A stretch of DNA of 8,788 nt from assembly GCA_002702235.1 (NCBI GenBank), contig NZYO01000013.1, forward strand, positions 15,787-24,574, in the 5' to 3' direction. Positions 1-5,942 of this stretch are shown here, piece after piece. The stretch's first letter is position 1. Each line of letters begins with the position of its first letter. Source of the stretch: Gammaproteobacteria bacterium (GTDB lineage Bacteria; Pseudomonadota; Gammaproteobacteria; Poriferisulfidales; GCA-002705445). Under the pieces are notes generated by a model. That model did no database searches and was not told the DNA's origin. It saw only the letters and a list, made by a program, of their open reading frames with translations. A program made the translations under genes and the position numbers.

Positions 1-885
1 TGTACCCTTGAATTTGAAGATCACAGAATATTGTACGATTGGATCATTGATAAATGCGATATTAAAAATAAACCTCGCCAAATTGAATTTGCGAGATTAG
101 AGTTAGAAAACTGTGTTATGAGTAAAAGAAAACTTAATGAATTAGTTAATAATAAAGATGTTGAAGGTTGGGATGATCCAAGAATGCCAACTATTTCAGG
201 ATTAAGAAATAAAGGTTTTACAGCAAAATCTATAAGGGACTTTTGCGGAAGAATTGGTATCACCAAAAAAAACAGTGAAATTCAATTTTCGGTATTAGAG
301 AATTCAATTAGAGAGGAATTAAATGAGAGCTCACCTAGGGCTTTTGGAATACTCAAACCCTTAAAAGTAAAAATTATAAATTTTGATGAAGGCGAAAGAC
401 AAATTGAGGCATCGAATGGTAGAAAATTGATACTTTCAAATGAAATATTTATTGATGAGGATGATTTTATGGAATCTCCCCCTGAAAAATATTTTCGCTT
501 ATATCCTGGAAACACTGTAAGGCTCAAGTATGCTTGTAACATTACATGTAAAAACGTTGTAAAAAATAATGATGGAAGTATAGATTTTTTAGAATGCGAA
601 TACGATAAGGATAGTTATGAACTCACAAAAGATAAAAAAGTTAAAGGTATAATTCATTGGCTTGATCAAAAAAGTTCCGTACAGTCAGTCATTCAAAACT
701 TTGAAGGTGCTAAAAAAGTTACTTATGACAAAGCAGTAGTTGAAGCTTCAATTTTAAACTTAAAAAAAGAAAACAATTGTCAGTTTGAGAGAGTTGGTTA
801 TTACAAAATTAACAATGTAAATAATGGCTCTCATGAGTGTTATCAAATTGTGACCTTGAAAGATACTTCAAAAAGAAAAGTATAG
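1..885 (+). CDS. glnS: Glutaminyl-tRNA synthetase, C-terminal part (5' end outside window)
   Basis: Cytoplasmic class I synthetase that charges tRNA-Gln with glutamine. The frame is open from base 1, giving 294 residues with no start inside the window; the internal TTG at 31 is not the real start because homology begins before it (CTLEFEDHR, typical of the end of the catalytic core). Seen in order: the LYDW segment, the KMSKS-type loop as VMSKRKL (fragment residues 39-45), EGWDDPRMPTISGLR (55-69), then the two beta-barrel anticodon-binding domains with KVKGIIHW (213-220) and the QFERVGYY strand (261-268). Recalled E. coli GlnRS has about 325 residues over the same span, so this copy is about 30 shorter. 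The losses lie in the anticodon-binding barrels: about 10 residues before the EIFID strand, and about 18 after IIHW, where the usual RLYDRLF and NPESL segments are not recognisable. The reading frame is intact. It converges with rmuC, with 2 nt between stops. Confidence 0.97.
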   Translation, partial: CTLEFEDHRILYDWIIDKCDIKNKPRQIEFARLELENCVMSKRKLNELVNNKDVEGWDDPRMPTISGLRNKGFTAKSIRDFCGRIGITKKNSEIQFSVLENSIREELNESSPRAFGILKPLKVKIINFDEGERQIEASNGRKLILSNEIFIDEDDFMESPPEKYFRLYPGNTVRLKYACNITCKNVVKNNDGSIDFLECEYDKDSYELTKDKKVKGIIHWLDQKSSVQSVIQNFEGAKKVTYDKAVVEASILNLKKENNCQFERVGYYKINNVNNGSHECYQIVTLKDTSKRKV

Positions 886-887
886 AG

Positions 888-2048
888 CTACTTGGCTTTA
901 TTAGATTTTATACCTAAATCCTCAAGTTTTTTTGCTTTATCTTGCAAACTTCCTCGTCCAGTAAATAGTTGCTTAAGAGCTTCACTGTAACTACCTTGCG
1001 CATTTTCTAAATGCTTTCCAACTTTATCAAAAGAGTCTCGAGAATTATCTAGTTTTTCCATTAAAAGCCTGCCTTGATTTGCTATTTCTTGCGCATTTTT
1101 ACTTTGTCTATCAAGCGTCCACATAAGATTTATTAATTTTAAAGTTTGATACATCGTGTGATGAAGAACTATCCCAATATTTTGCTTATTGGCAAAGTCA
1201 TCCAACAATGGATCAGTTTGTTTAGCAGTATAATAAGCCCCTTCATTTGGTATAAACATTAGCACTCGGTCGTATTGAGATCCAATTGCATTTGCATAGT
1301 CCTTCGAAGATAAATCTTTAATGTGATTTTTTATATTAGCTGCTACCTTATCTTGAAGTACTTTGTCAGTGCCGCCACTATTTATGAAGTCATAATATGC
1401 ATTTAATGAGACTTTTGAGTCAATTGGTACAACAACATCATTTGGGAGCTTTACTATAGCGTCCGGTCTTTTCCTATCGTTATTGTCATCTTTGAATTCT
1501 TCTTGAAGCTCGTATTCATAGCCCTCGCGCAAACCACACTTTTCCAGTATAACTTTCAGTTGGGTTTCACCCCAATCACCCTGCTGTTTATAGTCACCTC
1601 TTAATGCCATTGCAAGGTTATCAGTACTCATGTTTGTTTCCACTTGAGTTTTTAATAAATCGTCTATTTGTTGAGAAAGTTTTGCTCTCGAAGTTTTGCT
1701 CTCTCCCTCCACAGATTCAAAAGCATCTTTAAATCTTTTAATTTCATCCTGCAAAGGGCTAAGGATATTTTTCATGTTCTCAGAGTTTTGCTCTTTAAAA
1801 TCTTTTGTCTTTTTTTCAAAAATATCACCAGTAATTGTATTCACAGCATTTTTTAAATTCTCCGAAAATTCATTATTATTCTTTATTTGATTTGAGAGCG
1901 CATCTATTTCGATATCTTTATTTTTAAGGGACGATGACAATTTAATATTCTCTTTTTCAACTTTTGTATTAAGTTTTATAAGATAGAAAACATAAAATAT
2001 GAGAAGAGGGATGCTAGTGAAAAGAATAATTTGAATGTAAATATTCAT
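888..2048 (-). CDS. rmuC: RmuC family DNA recombination protein
   Basis: Membrane-anchored, nuclease-like protein; in E. coli rmuC affects inversion/recombination at short inverted repeats, but its biochemical activity is not well defined. The 386-residue product has an N-terminal membrane segment (residues about 5-24), a long charged coiled coil (about 28-135), then the RmuC domain. Visible there are GDWGETQLKVILEKCGL (157-173), RPDAIVKLPNDVVVPIDSK (194-212) with the D196...D210-x-K212 pattern of a PD-(D/E)XK fold, RVLMFIPNEGAY (261-272) and the terminal GRGSL segment (364-368). E. coli RmuC is longer (475 residues); the shortening is mainly in the coiled coil. The ATG is at 2048-2046 and shares one base with the stop of the upstream SH3b gene (TGATG), which implies translational coupling; a weak AGG lies 5' of it. 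It is the last gene of the gloB operon. Confidence 0.95.
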   Translation of the reverse strand: MNIYIQIILFTSIPLLIFYVFYLIKLNTKVEKENIKLSSSLKNKDIEIDALSNQIKNNNEFSENLKNAVNTITGDIFEKKTKDFKEQNSENMKNILSPLQDEIKRFKDAFESVEGESKTSRAKLSQQIDDLLKTQVETNMSTDNLAMALRGDYKQQGDWGETQLKVILEKCGLREGYEYELQEEFKDDNNDRKRPDAIVKLPNDVVVPIDSKVSLNAYYDFINSGGTDKVLQDKVAANIKNHIKDLSSKDYANAIGSQYDRVLMFIPNEGAYYTAKQTDPLLDDFANKQNIGIVLHHTMYQTLKLINLMWTLDRQSKNAQEIANQGRLLMEKLDNSRDSFDKVGKHLENAQGSYSEALKQLFTGRGSLQDKAKKLEDLGIKSNKAK

Positions 2049-2713
2049 CAGTACCTATTATATACTCCTTTAAAAATCTTTACATTGGAAAATAGAAATA
2101 ATTTATCCTCTGTTAAAAATTCTATTATGAAATTATCCTGATTTGATATATTAATTAATTTTGAATCATATTTTAATCCTTCATATTGAATTTCTTTATA
2201 TCCAACAGCAGGGTCATAGTAATATAAAATAACTTTCCAAATTTGTTCACCTTTCTCCTTTTGCATTTTTATATCAATGTAAACATGATTATTATTTCTA
2301 TCATCTAGCCAGTTTTTAGAATCGTCGCTCCTGAATCTTAAAATTTCGTATTCAATTATTTTATTTACAAATTTGGCTGCAACAAAACCAAGTTGATTAT
2401 TATGTTCAACCAAATACCATTTTTTTATTGGCAAACTTAGTTCATCTGTATCTTTAAGTTTAAAAAAACTTACAATTTTTAAATCAGAGTTTTTATTTAT
2501 AACAGCCATAACATTTTTTTCTGTTGAAACAATTGGCATTGATCTAAGCTTCAAATTTACTAGGTTTTTGCCTTGATATTCTTTTTCATTGTAGGATTCA
2601 ATTATCTTTGATGGTATATTTTTAAAGCAGTCGCTGTAGCTTTCATTACAATTTACTCGTGCAGATACTGCTTGTGTTAGAAATAATATTAAAAAAGTAA
2701 ATAACTTAATCAT
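2048..2713 (-). CDS. Exported SH3b-domain protein of unknown function
   Basis: I do not recognise this as a named family. The 221-residue protein starts with a clear signal peptide (MIKLF, a hydrophobic core of LILFL, then AVSA before R19), so it should be exported to the periplasm. Residues about 51-117 read as a bacterial SH3 (SH3b) domain: LVNLKLRSMP resembles the usual LNVRSGP strand, followed by a variable loop, KKWYLVEHNNQLGFVAAKFV and a final strand. Such domains often bind peptidoglycan or serve as protein-interaction modules. Residues about 140-221 are beta-rich and unassigned. C22 and C29 are close together and could form a disulfide. A good Shine-Dalgarno (AAGGAT, complement of 2721-2726) sits 8 nt upstream, inside gloB, and the start overlaps the end of gloB by 8 nt. 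Lying between a glyoxalase and rmuC, its context does not reveal a role. Confidence 0.85.
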   Translation of the reverse strand: MIKLFTFLILFLTQAVSARVNCNESYSDCFKNIPSKIIESYNEKEYQGKNLVNLKLRSMPIVSTEKNVMAVINKNSDLKIVSFFKLKDTDELSLPIKKWYLVEHNNQLGFVAAKFVNKIIEYEILRFRSDDSKNWLDDRNNNHVYIDIKMQKEKGEQIWKVILYYYDPAVGYKEIQYEGLKYDSKLINISNQDNFIIEFLTEDKLFLFSNVKIFKGVYNRY

Positions 2714-3479
2714 ATTCGGTATCCTTCCACATTCTAGTATGATGAAAAACCTCTATAGAATTAGATATTTCTTTCTTATAGTGATTCGCTACTGATTCCA
2801 TAATTACTTTATCTTTATACCTAAGGAAAGGATTAATTAACTTTTCTTCTTTTAAAATCGAAGGAACAGTTGGTATATTTTGGTCACGCAATTCTATAAC
2901 TTTTTTTTCTTTTTCTATTAAAAGATCATTAAGGGGATCTACGATTTTAGCAAAGCCAATGTTATCAAGTGTGTACTCATGAGCACAATATACTAATGTA
3001 TCATCAGGCAGATTTTGAATTTTTTCCAATGAATCATGCATTTGTTCAGGCGTGCCCTCAAATAAACGACCGCAACCACATGAAAACAAAGTATCTCCAC
3101 AAAACAATTTTTTATCAAAATAATATGCGATGTGTGATGAAGTGTGCCCTGGTACTTCTATTACCCTAAATTTTGCACCAATATTTTCTAGATTTAATTC
3201 TTCGTTATCATTAACACATATATCAGTTGGTATTCGCTTATCATCAGGACCATAAACAATACACTTTGGGAATACCTTTTTTAAATCGTTGATACCACCT
3301 ATATGATCATTGTGATGATGTGTAACTAAAATACTCTCTAAAATTAAGTGTTCGTTTTGTAAAGTATTTAAAACGGGTTTTGAGTCACCGGGATCAACTA
3401 TGGTAGCAAAATGATTATTCTTGCTGCTTAGTAGCCAAAAATAATTATCGGTAAAAGCTGGTATTCTCGTTATATTCAT
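2706..3479 (-). CDS. gloB: Hydroxyacylglutathione hydrolase (glyoxalase II)
   Basis: Hydrolyses S-D-lactoylglutathione to D-lactate and glutathione, the second step of cytoplasmic methylglyoxal detoxification. The 257-residue length is normal for GloB. The metallo-beta-lactamase fold is marked by THHHNDH (53-59), PGHTSSH with H112, the bridging aspartate in FCGDTLFSCGCGRLFEGT (126-143, D129), and AHEYT with H167. The glyoxalase-II-specific C-terminal region is present: NPFLR (216-220) and a basic TRMWKD end (248-253) that in relatives contacts glutathione. No metal ligand appears to be missing. It is the first gene of the leftward operon. I see no Shine-Dalgarno before the ATG, only an AT-rich leader with TATAAT-like hexamers 40-50 nt upstream on the minus strand. 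A glyoxalase I is not in the window. Confidence 0.97.
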   Translation of the reverse strand: MNITRIPAFTDNYFWLLSSKNNHFATIVDPGDSKPVLNTLQNEHLILESILVTHHHNDHIGGINDLKKVFPKCIVYGPDDKRIPTDICVNDNEELNLENIGAKFRVIEVPGHTSSHIAYYFDKKLFCGDTLFSCGCGRLFEGTPEQMHDSLEKIQNLPDDTLVYCAHEYTLDNIGFAKIVDPLNDLLIEKEKKVIELRDQNIPTVPSILKEEKLINPFLRYKDKVIMESVANHYKKEISNSIEVFHHTRMWKDTEYD

Positions 3480-3532
3480 AATCTATATATTGTTCATTTA
3501 ACTAAAACATCATATTCAGTATTATATATTAT
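3480..3532. promoter_or_regulatory. Divergent gloB / photolyase promoter region
   Basis: Only 53 nt separate the divergent start codons, so promoters for both the gloB operon and the photolyase gene must lie here or reach into the coding starts. On the minus strand, TATAAT hexamers occur at 3526-3521 and 3533-3528 (+ strand attata); either would give gloB a leader of about 30-45 nt. On the plus strand, TATTAT (3520-3525) and TATATT (3525-3530) are possible -10 elements that would place transcription start at or next to the photolyase ATG, giving a leaderless or nearly leaderless mRNA. No convincing -35 element and no Shine-Dalgarno for either gene is seen. AT-rich sequence gives -10 matches by chance, so exact elements are uncertain. 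Confidence 0.4.
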
Positions 3533-5023
3533 ATGAAGTTATTTATAATACTTGGAAACCAACTTTTTCCCAAAAAATACTTTTTAAAATATAAAAAAGA
3601 CCACCACTTTTTTATGGCTGAAGATTATAAGTTATGTACTTTTCAGAAACATCATAAACAAAAAATATTATTTTTTTTATCTTCAATGAGAAGCTTTGCA
3701 GACGAGCTTAAAGATAACGGCTATAACCTCTCCTATTATTCTATAAACGAAAAGCATTTCAAAGATTCATATGATAAAAAAATTCAAAACATATTAAAAC
3801 AAAAAAAGATTACCGAAGTTACTAGTTATGAAATAGAGGATAAATTTTTTGAAAATTATTTAAATAATTTTTTTAAAAAACATAATATCAAATGGAATAT
3901 TGTTCAAAGCCCAATGTTTTTAAATAGTAGAGAAAGTTTTAAGGAATACTTAAAAAAAACGAAAAAACCTTTCATGGCAAATTTTTATAAATCGGTAAGA
4001 ATAAATTCAAATATTTTGATTACTAAAGATAAAAAGCCTATTGGGGACAAGTGGAGTTTTGATGCAGAAAATAGAAAAAAAATTCCAAAGGACATCCCTA
4101 TTCCTAAATTTCCAACCATAAAACTTTCCAATCATAGTAAAGAACTTTTGCCTTTTATTAAAGAAAACTTTTCATCACACCCAGGAAATATTGATAATTT
4201 TTGGTTTGCGACATCTCATAAAGATGCAAATAAAATTCTAGATTTTTTTATAAAAAATAAGCTACTTTTATTTGGTGATTATGAGGATGCAGTAAGCCAA
4301 GATAATAATATTTTGTTTCACAGCGCGATCAGTCCATATTTAAATAATGGCCTTCTTACACCAGATGATGTTGTAAATAAAATATTAAAAGCTTCAAAAA
4401 TAAATAAAATACCAATGAATTCGCTAGAAGGCTTTATAAGGCAAGTAATAGGTTGGAGAGAATTTATGAGAGGTATATATCAAAATTATAATACGGAGCT
4501 GGAAAATTCTAATTTTTTTAAACATAAAAGATTATTAAAAAGTAGTTGGTATAATGGAACTACAAACATACCACCACTGGATTATGCAATTAAGAACGCT
4601 GAAATGAATGGATGGTCACATCATATAGAAAGATTAATGATATTAAGCAATCTTATGAATCTATGTGAGATACATCCAAAACAAGTGTACAACTGGTTTA
4701 TGGAAATGTTTGTTGATTCATCTGATTGGGTAATGTCACCAAATGTTTACGGGATGGGGTTGTTTAGTGATGGAGGTATTTTTTCAACTAAGCCATATAT
4801 TTGCGGCTCGAGTTATATTCTTAAAATGATGGATTTTAAAAGAGGTGAGTGGTGTGATGTTATGGACGGCCTATATTGGAGATTTATTAATAAAAATAGA
4901 AATTTTTTTAAAAAAAATCCAAGACTGTCGATGATGGTTAGTACTTTTGATAAAATGAATAGTGAAAGGAAAAAAATGATCCTGTCAAAAGCAAATGAAT
5001 TTATAAAGAACAACACTAAATGA
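3533..5023 (+). CDS. Photolyase/cryptochrome of the PhrB (FeS-BCP) family, apparently lacking the Fe-S cluster
   Basis: A 496-residue flavoprotein resembling Agrobacterium PhrB (507 residues), a light-driven (6-4) photolyase. Order: N-terminal antenna domain (ILGNQLFP at 6-13, MAE at 28-30, HHK at 40-42), KWSFDAENR (173-181), then the helical FAD domain with EGFIRQVIGWREFMRGIY (299-316), HHIERLM (363-369, matching the catalytic His pair of PhrB), SDWVMSPNVYGMG (397-409) and SDGG..STKPY (412-422). In PhrB four cysteines hold a 4Fe-4S cluster. In my ungapped recall alignment they become P348, K436 and E439, and the loop carrying the last ligand is about 11 residues shorter, with a single nearby C441. 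The family call is secure and the (6-4) specificity is inferred from the His pair. There is no Shine-Dalgarno, so a leaderless transcript is possible. The gene looks monocistronic, with 109 nt before the next gene. Confidence 0.93.
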   Translation: MKLFIILGNQLFPKKYFLKYKKDHHFFMAEDYKLCTFQKHHKQKILFFLSSMRSFADELKDNGYNLSYYSINEKHFKDSYDKKIQNILKQKKITEVTSYEIEDKFFENYLNNFFKKHNIKWNIVQSPMFLNSRESFKEYLKKTKKPFMANFYKSVRINSNILITKDKKPIGDKWSFDAENRKKIPKDIPIPKFPTIKLSNHSKELLPFIKENFSSHPGNIDNFWFATSHKDANKILDFFIKNKLLLFGDYEDAVSQDNNILFHSAISPYLNNGLLTPDDVVNKILKASKINKIPMNSLEGFIRQVIGWREFMRGIYQNYNTELENSNFFKHKRLLKSSWYNGTTNIPPLDYAIKNAEMNGWSHHIERLMILSNLMNLCEIHPKQVYNWFMEMFVDSSDWVMSPNVYGMGLFSDGGIFSTKPYICGSSYILKMMDFKRGEWCDVMDGLYWRFINKNRNFFKKNPRLSMMVSTFDKMNSERKKMILSKANEFIKNNTK

Positions 5024-5132
5024 ATTTTTTTTAATAAAATTGTAATTTTTTATTCAAATAAACTTAACATAATATTCAGATAAATTTAACAATAGTAGTT
5101 TAAATTTTTAGACCCATAAGGAGTAGATTTTT
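5024..5132 (+). promoter_or_regulatory. Intergenic region holding the lipid-remodelling operon promoter
   Basis: This 109-nt, almost entirely A/T stretch separates the photolyase stop from the PlcP-type gene. It opens with a T8 run (5025-5032) and a weak AT-only inverted repeat (about 5033-5054) that could be a poor terminator for the photolyase mRNA. It then holds a phased repeat array (5053-5092), a possible -10 TAAATT (5101-5106) and a start-codon hairpin that begins at 5111. If the -10 is right, transcription would start near 5111-5113, so the 5' leader would be only about 20 nt and would consist almost wholly of that hairpin. No -35 hexamer at proper spacing is obvious, as expected for an activator-dependent promoter. 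Confidence 0.5.
5053..5092 (+). repeat. Four 7-mers at exact 11-bp spacing, Pho-box-like array
   Basis: TTCAAAT (5053-5059), TTAACAT (5064-5070), TTCAGAT (5075-5081) and TTAACAA (5086-5092) are separated by 4-nt A/T-rich spacers (AAAC, AATA, AAAT). All four share T1, T2, A4 and A6. Copies two and four agree at 6 of 7 positions, as do copies one and three. PhoB/OmpR-family regulators bind head-to-tail 7-bp half-sites with 4-bp AT spacers, the same geometry. The bases differ from the enteric half-site CTGTCAT (3-4 of 7 match), so assignment to PhoB rests on spacing, position and the gene content downstream. The array ends 8 nt before a possible -10, close to where a Pho box replaces the -35 element. 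Confidence 0.35.
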
Positions 5133-5139
5133 ATGGGTC
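5111..5139 (+). promoter_or_regulatory. Start-codon hairpin with Shine-Dalgarno in the loop
   Basis: GACCCAT (5111-5117) and ATGGGTC (5133-5139) form a perfect 7-bp inverted repeat with four G-C pairs in otherwise AT-rich sequence. The 15-nt loop carries a strong Shine-Dalgarno, AAGGAG (5118-5123), 9 nt before the ATG at 5133-5135. The start codon and second codon therefore lie in the 3' strand of the stem, while the ribosome-binding site is displayed in the loop. The same Shine-Dalgarno fixes the gene start. It could be a translational switch, or the hairpin may be melted routinely by 30S subunits anchored at the loop. Confidence 0.55.
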
Positions 5140-5942
5140 ATACTATACTAAATAAAAAATTCAAATTTAGATCAGTCTTCATATCAGATATTCATCTTGG
5201 TTTTCATGGTTGTAATGCCGATTTACTTCTATCGTTTTTAAGACATGTAGAATGTGAATACCTTTATTTAGTAGGCGATATAATAGATATTTGGTCACTC
5301 AAAAGGAAAAGGTATTGGCCGCAAAACCATAATAATGTTGTAAGAACAATATTAGGAAAAGCCAAGCATGATACAAAAGTTATTTATGTTCCTGGCAATC
5401 ATGATGAGTTATTAAAAACATATAATGATATGGTTTTTGGTAATATCACAATTAATACTAAACATATTCATACCACTGTAAATGGGAAAAAATATTTAAT
5501 TACCCATGGGGATGAGTTTGATCAAGTTGTAAAATATTCAAAATGGTTAGCTAAGGTTGGAAGTAAATTGTATGATTGGCTTCTTTCATTTAATTCACTT
5601 GTAACTAAAGTAAGAAATTTTTTTAAATTAAATCATTGGTCTTTATCTGCATTTATAAAATATAGAGTCAAAAATGCAGTTAGTTATATTGGTTCTTATG
5701 AAGAGGCATTAGCATATACCGCTCAAAAAAATGATGTTGATGGAATAATTTGCGGTCATATTCATCACCCTGAAGTCTCAATTATTAAAAACATTGAATA
5801 CTGTAACTGTGGTGATTGGGTGGAAAGTTGCACAGCTCTAATTGAAGATTTCGATGGAAGCATAAAACTAATAGAATGGGGTGACCTTATTGAGATGCAA
5901 GATCAAAAAAAACAAGATTATGTTGATGGTCGAACTGCATAG
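5133..5942 (+). CDS. plcP: COG2908 metallophosphoesterase, PlcP-type phospholipase C
   Basis: Probable phospholipid head-group hydrolase that yields diacylglycerol during phosphate starvation, acting at the inner face of the cytoplasmic membrane. The 269 residues include the full calcineurin-like metal site: SDIHLG (18-23, D19 and H21), GDIIDIW (48-54, D49), GNHDE (88-92), THGDEFD (124-130, H125), GHIHHP (208-213) and a C-terminal NCGDWVESC (225-233). The YWPQNHNNVVRTIL stretch (61-74) and the order of motifs match the PlcP proteins of Sinorhizobium and marine bacteria, which databases often label UDP-2,3-diacylglucosamine diphosphatase. True LpxH has GNRD where this protein has GNHD and is shorter, which argues against LpxH. 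There is no signal peptide. It is first in the operon, and its TAG is followed directly by the ATG of the glycosyltransferase. Fold and operon context are secure; the substrate is inferred. Confidence 0.85.
   Translation: MGHTILNKKFKFRSVFISDIHLGFHGCNADLLLSFLRHVECEYLYLVGDIIDIWSLKRKRYWPQNHNNVVRTILGKAKHDTKVIYVPGNHDELLKTYNDMVFGNITINTKHIHTTVNGKKYLITHGDEFDQVVKYSKWLAKVGSKLYDWLLSFNSLVTKVRNFFKLNHWSLSAFIKYRVKNAVSYIGSYEEALAYTAQKNDVDGIICGHIHHPEVSIIKNIEYCNCGDWVESCTALIEDFDGSIKLIEWGDLIEMQDQKKQDYVDGRTA

Noticed and set aside
1668..1890. Two overlapping plus-strand reading frames of about 60 codons inside rmuC
   Set aside because: They lie antisense to the well-supported rmuC coiled-coil region, have no ribosome-binding site, and their F/L/S-rich composition is what antisense of K/E-rich coding gives.
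5025..5054. Intrinsic terminator after the photolyase gene
   Set aside because: The T8 run comes before, not after, a stem, and the only inverted repeat is pure A/T; it is too weak to call as a terminator and is mentioned only within the intergenic entry.
5133..5942. Annotation as LpxH of lipid A synthesis
   Set aside because: The metal motif is GNHDE rather than the GNRD typical of LpxH, the protein is longer, it has the YWPQNHN and NCGDWVES segments of PlcP-type proteins, and its neighbour is an Agt-like transferase.
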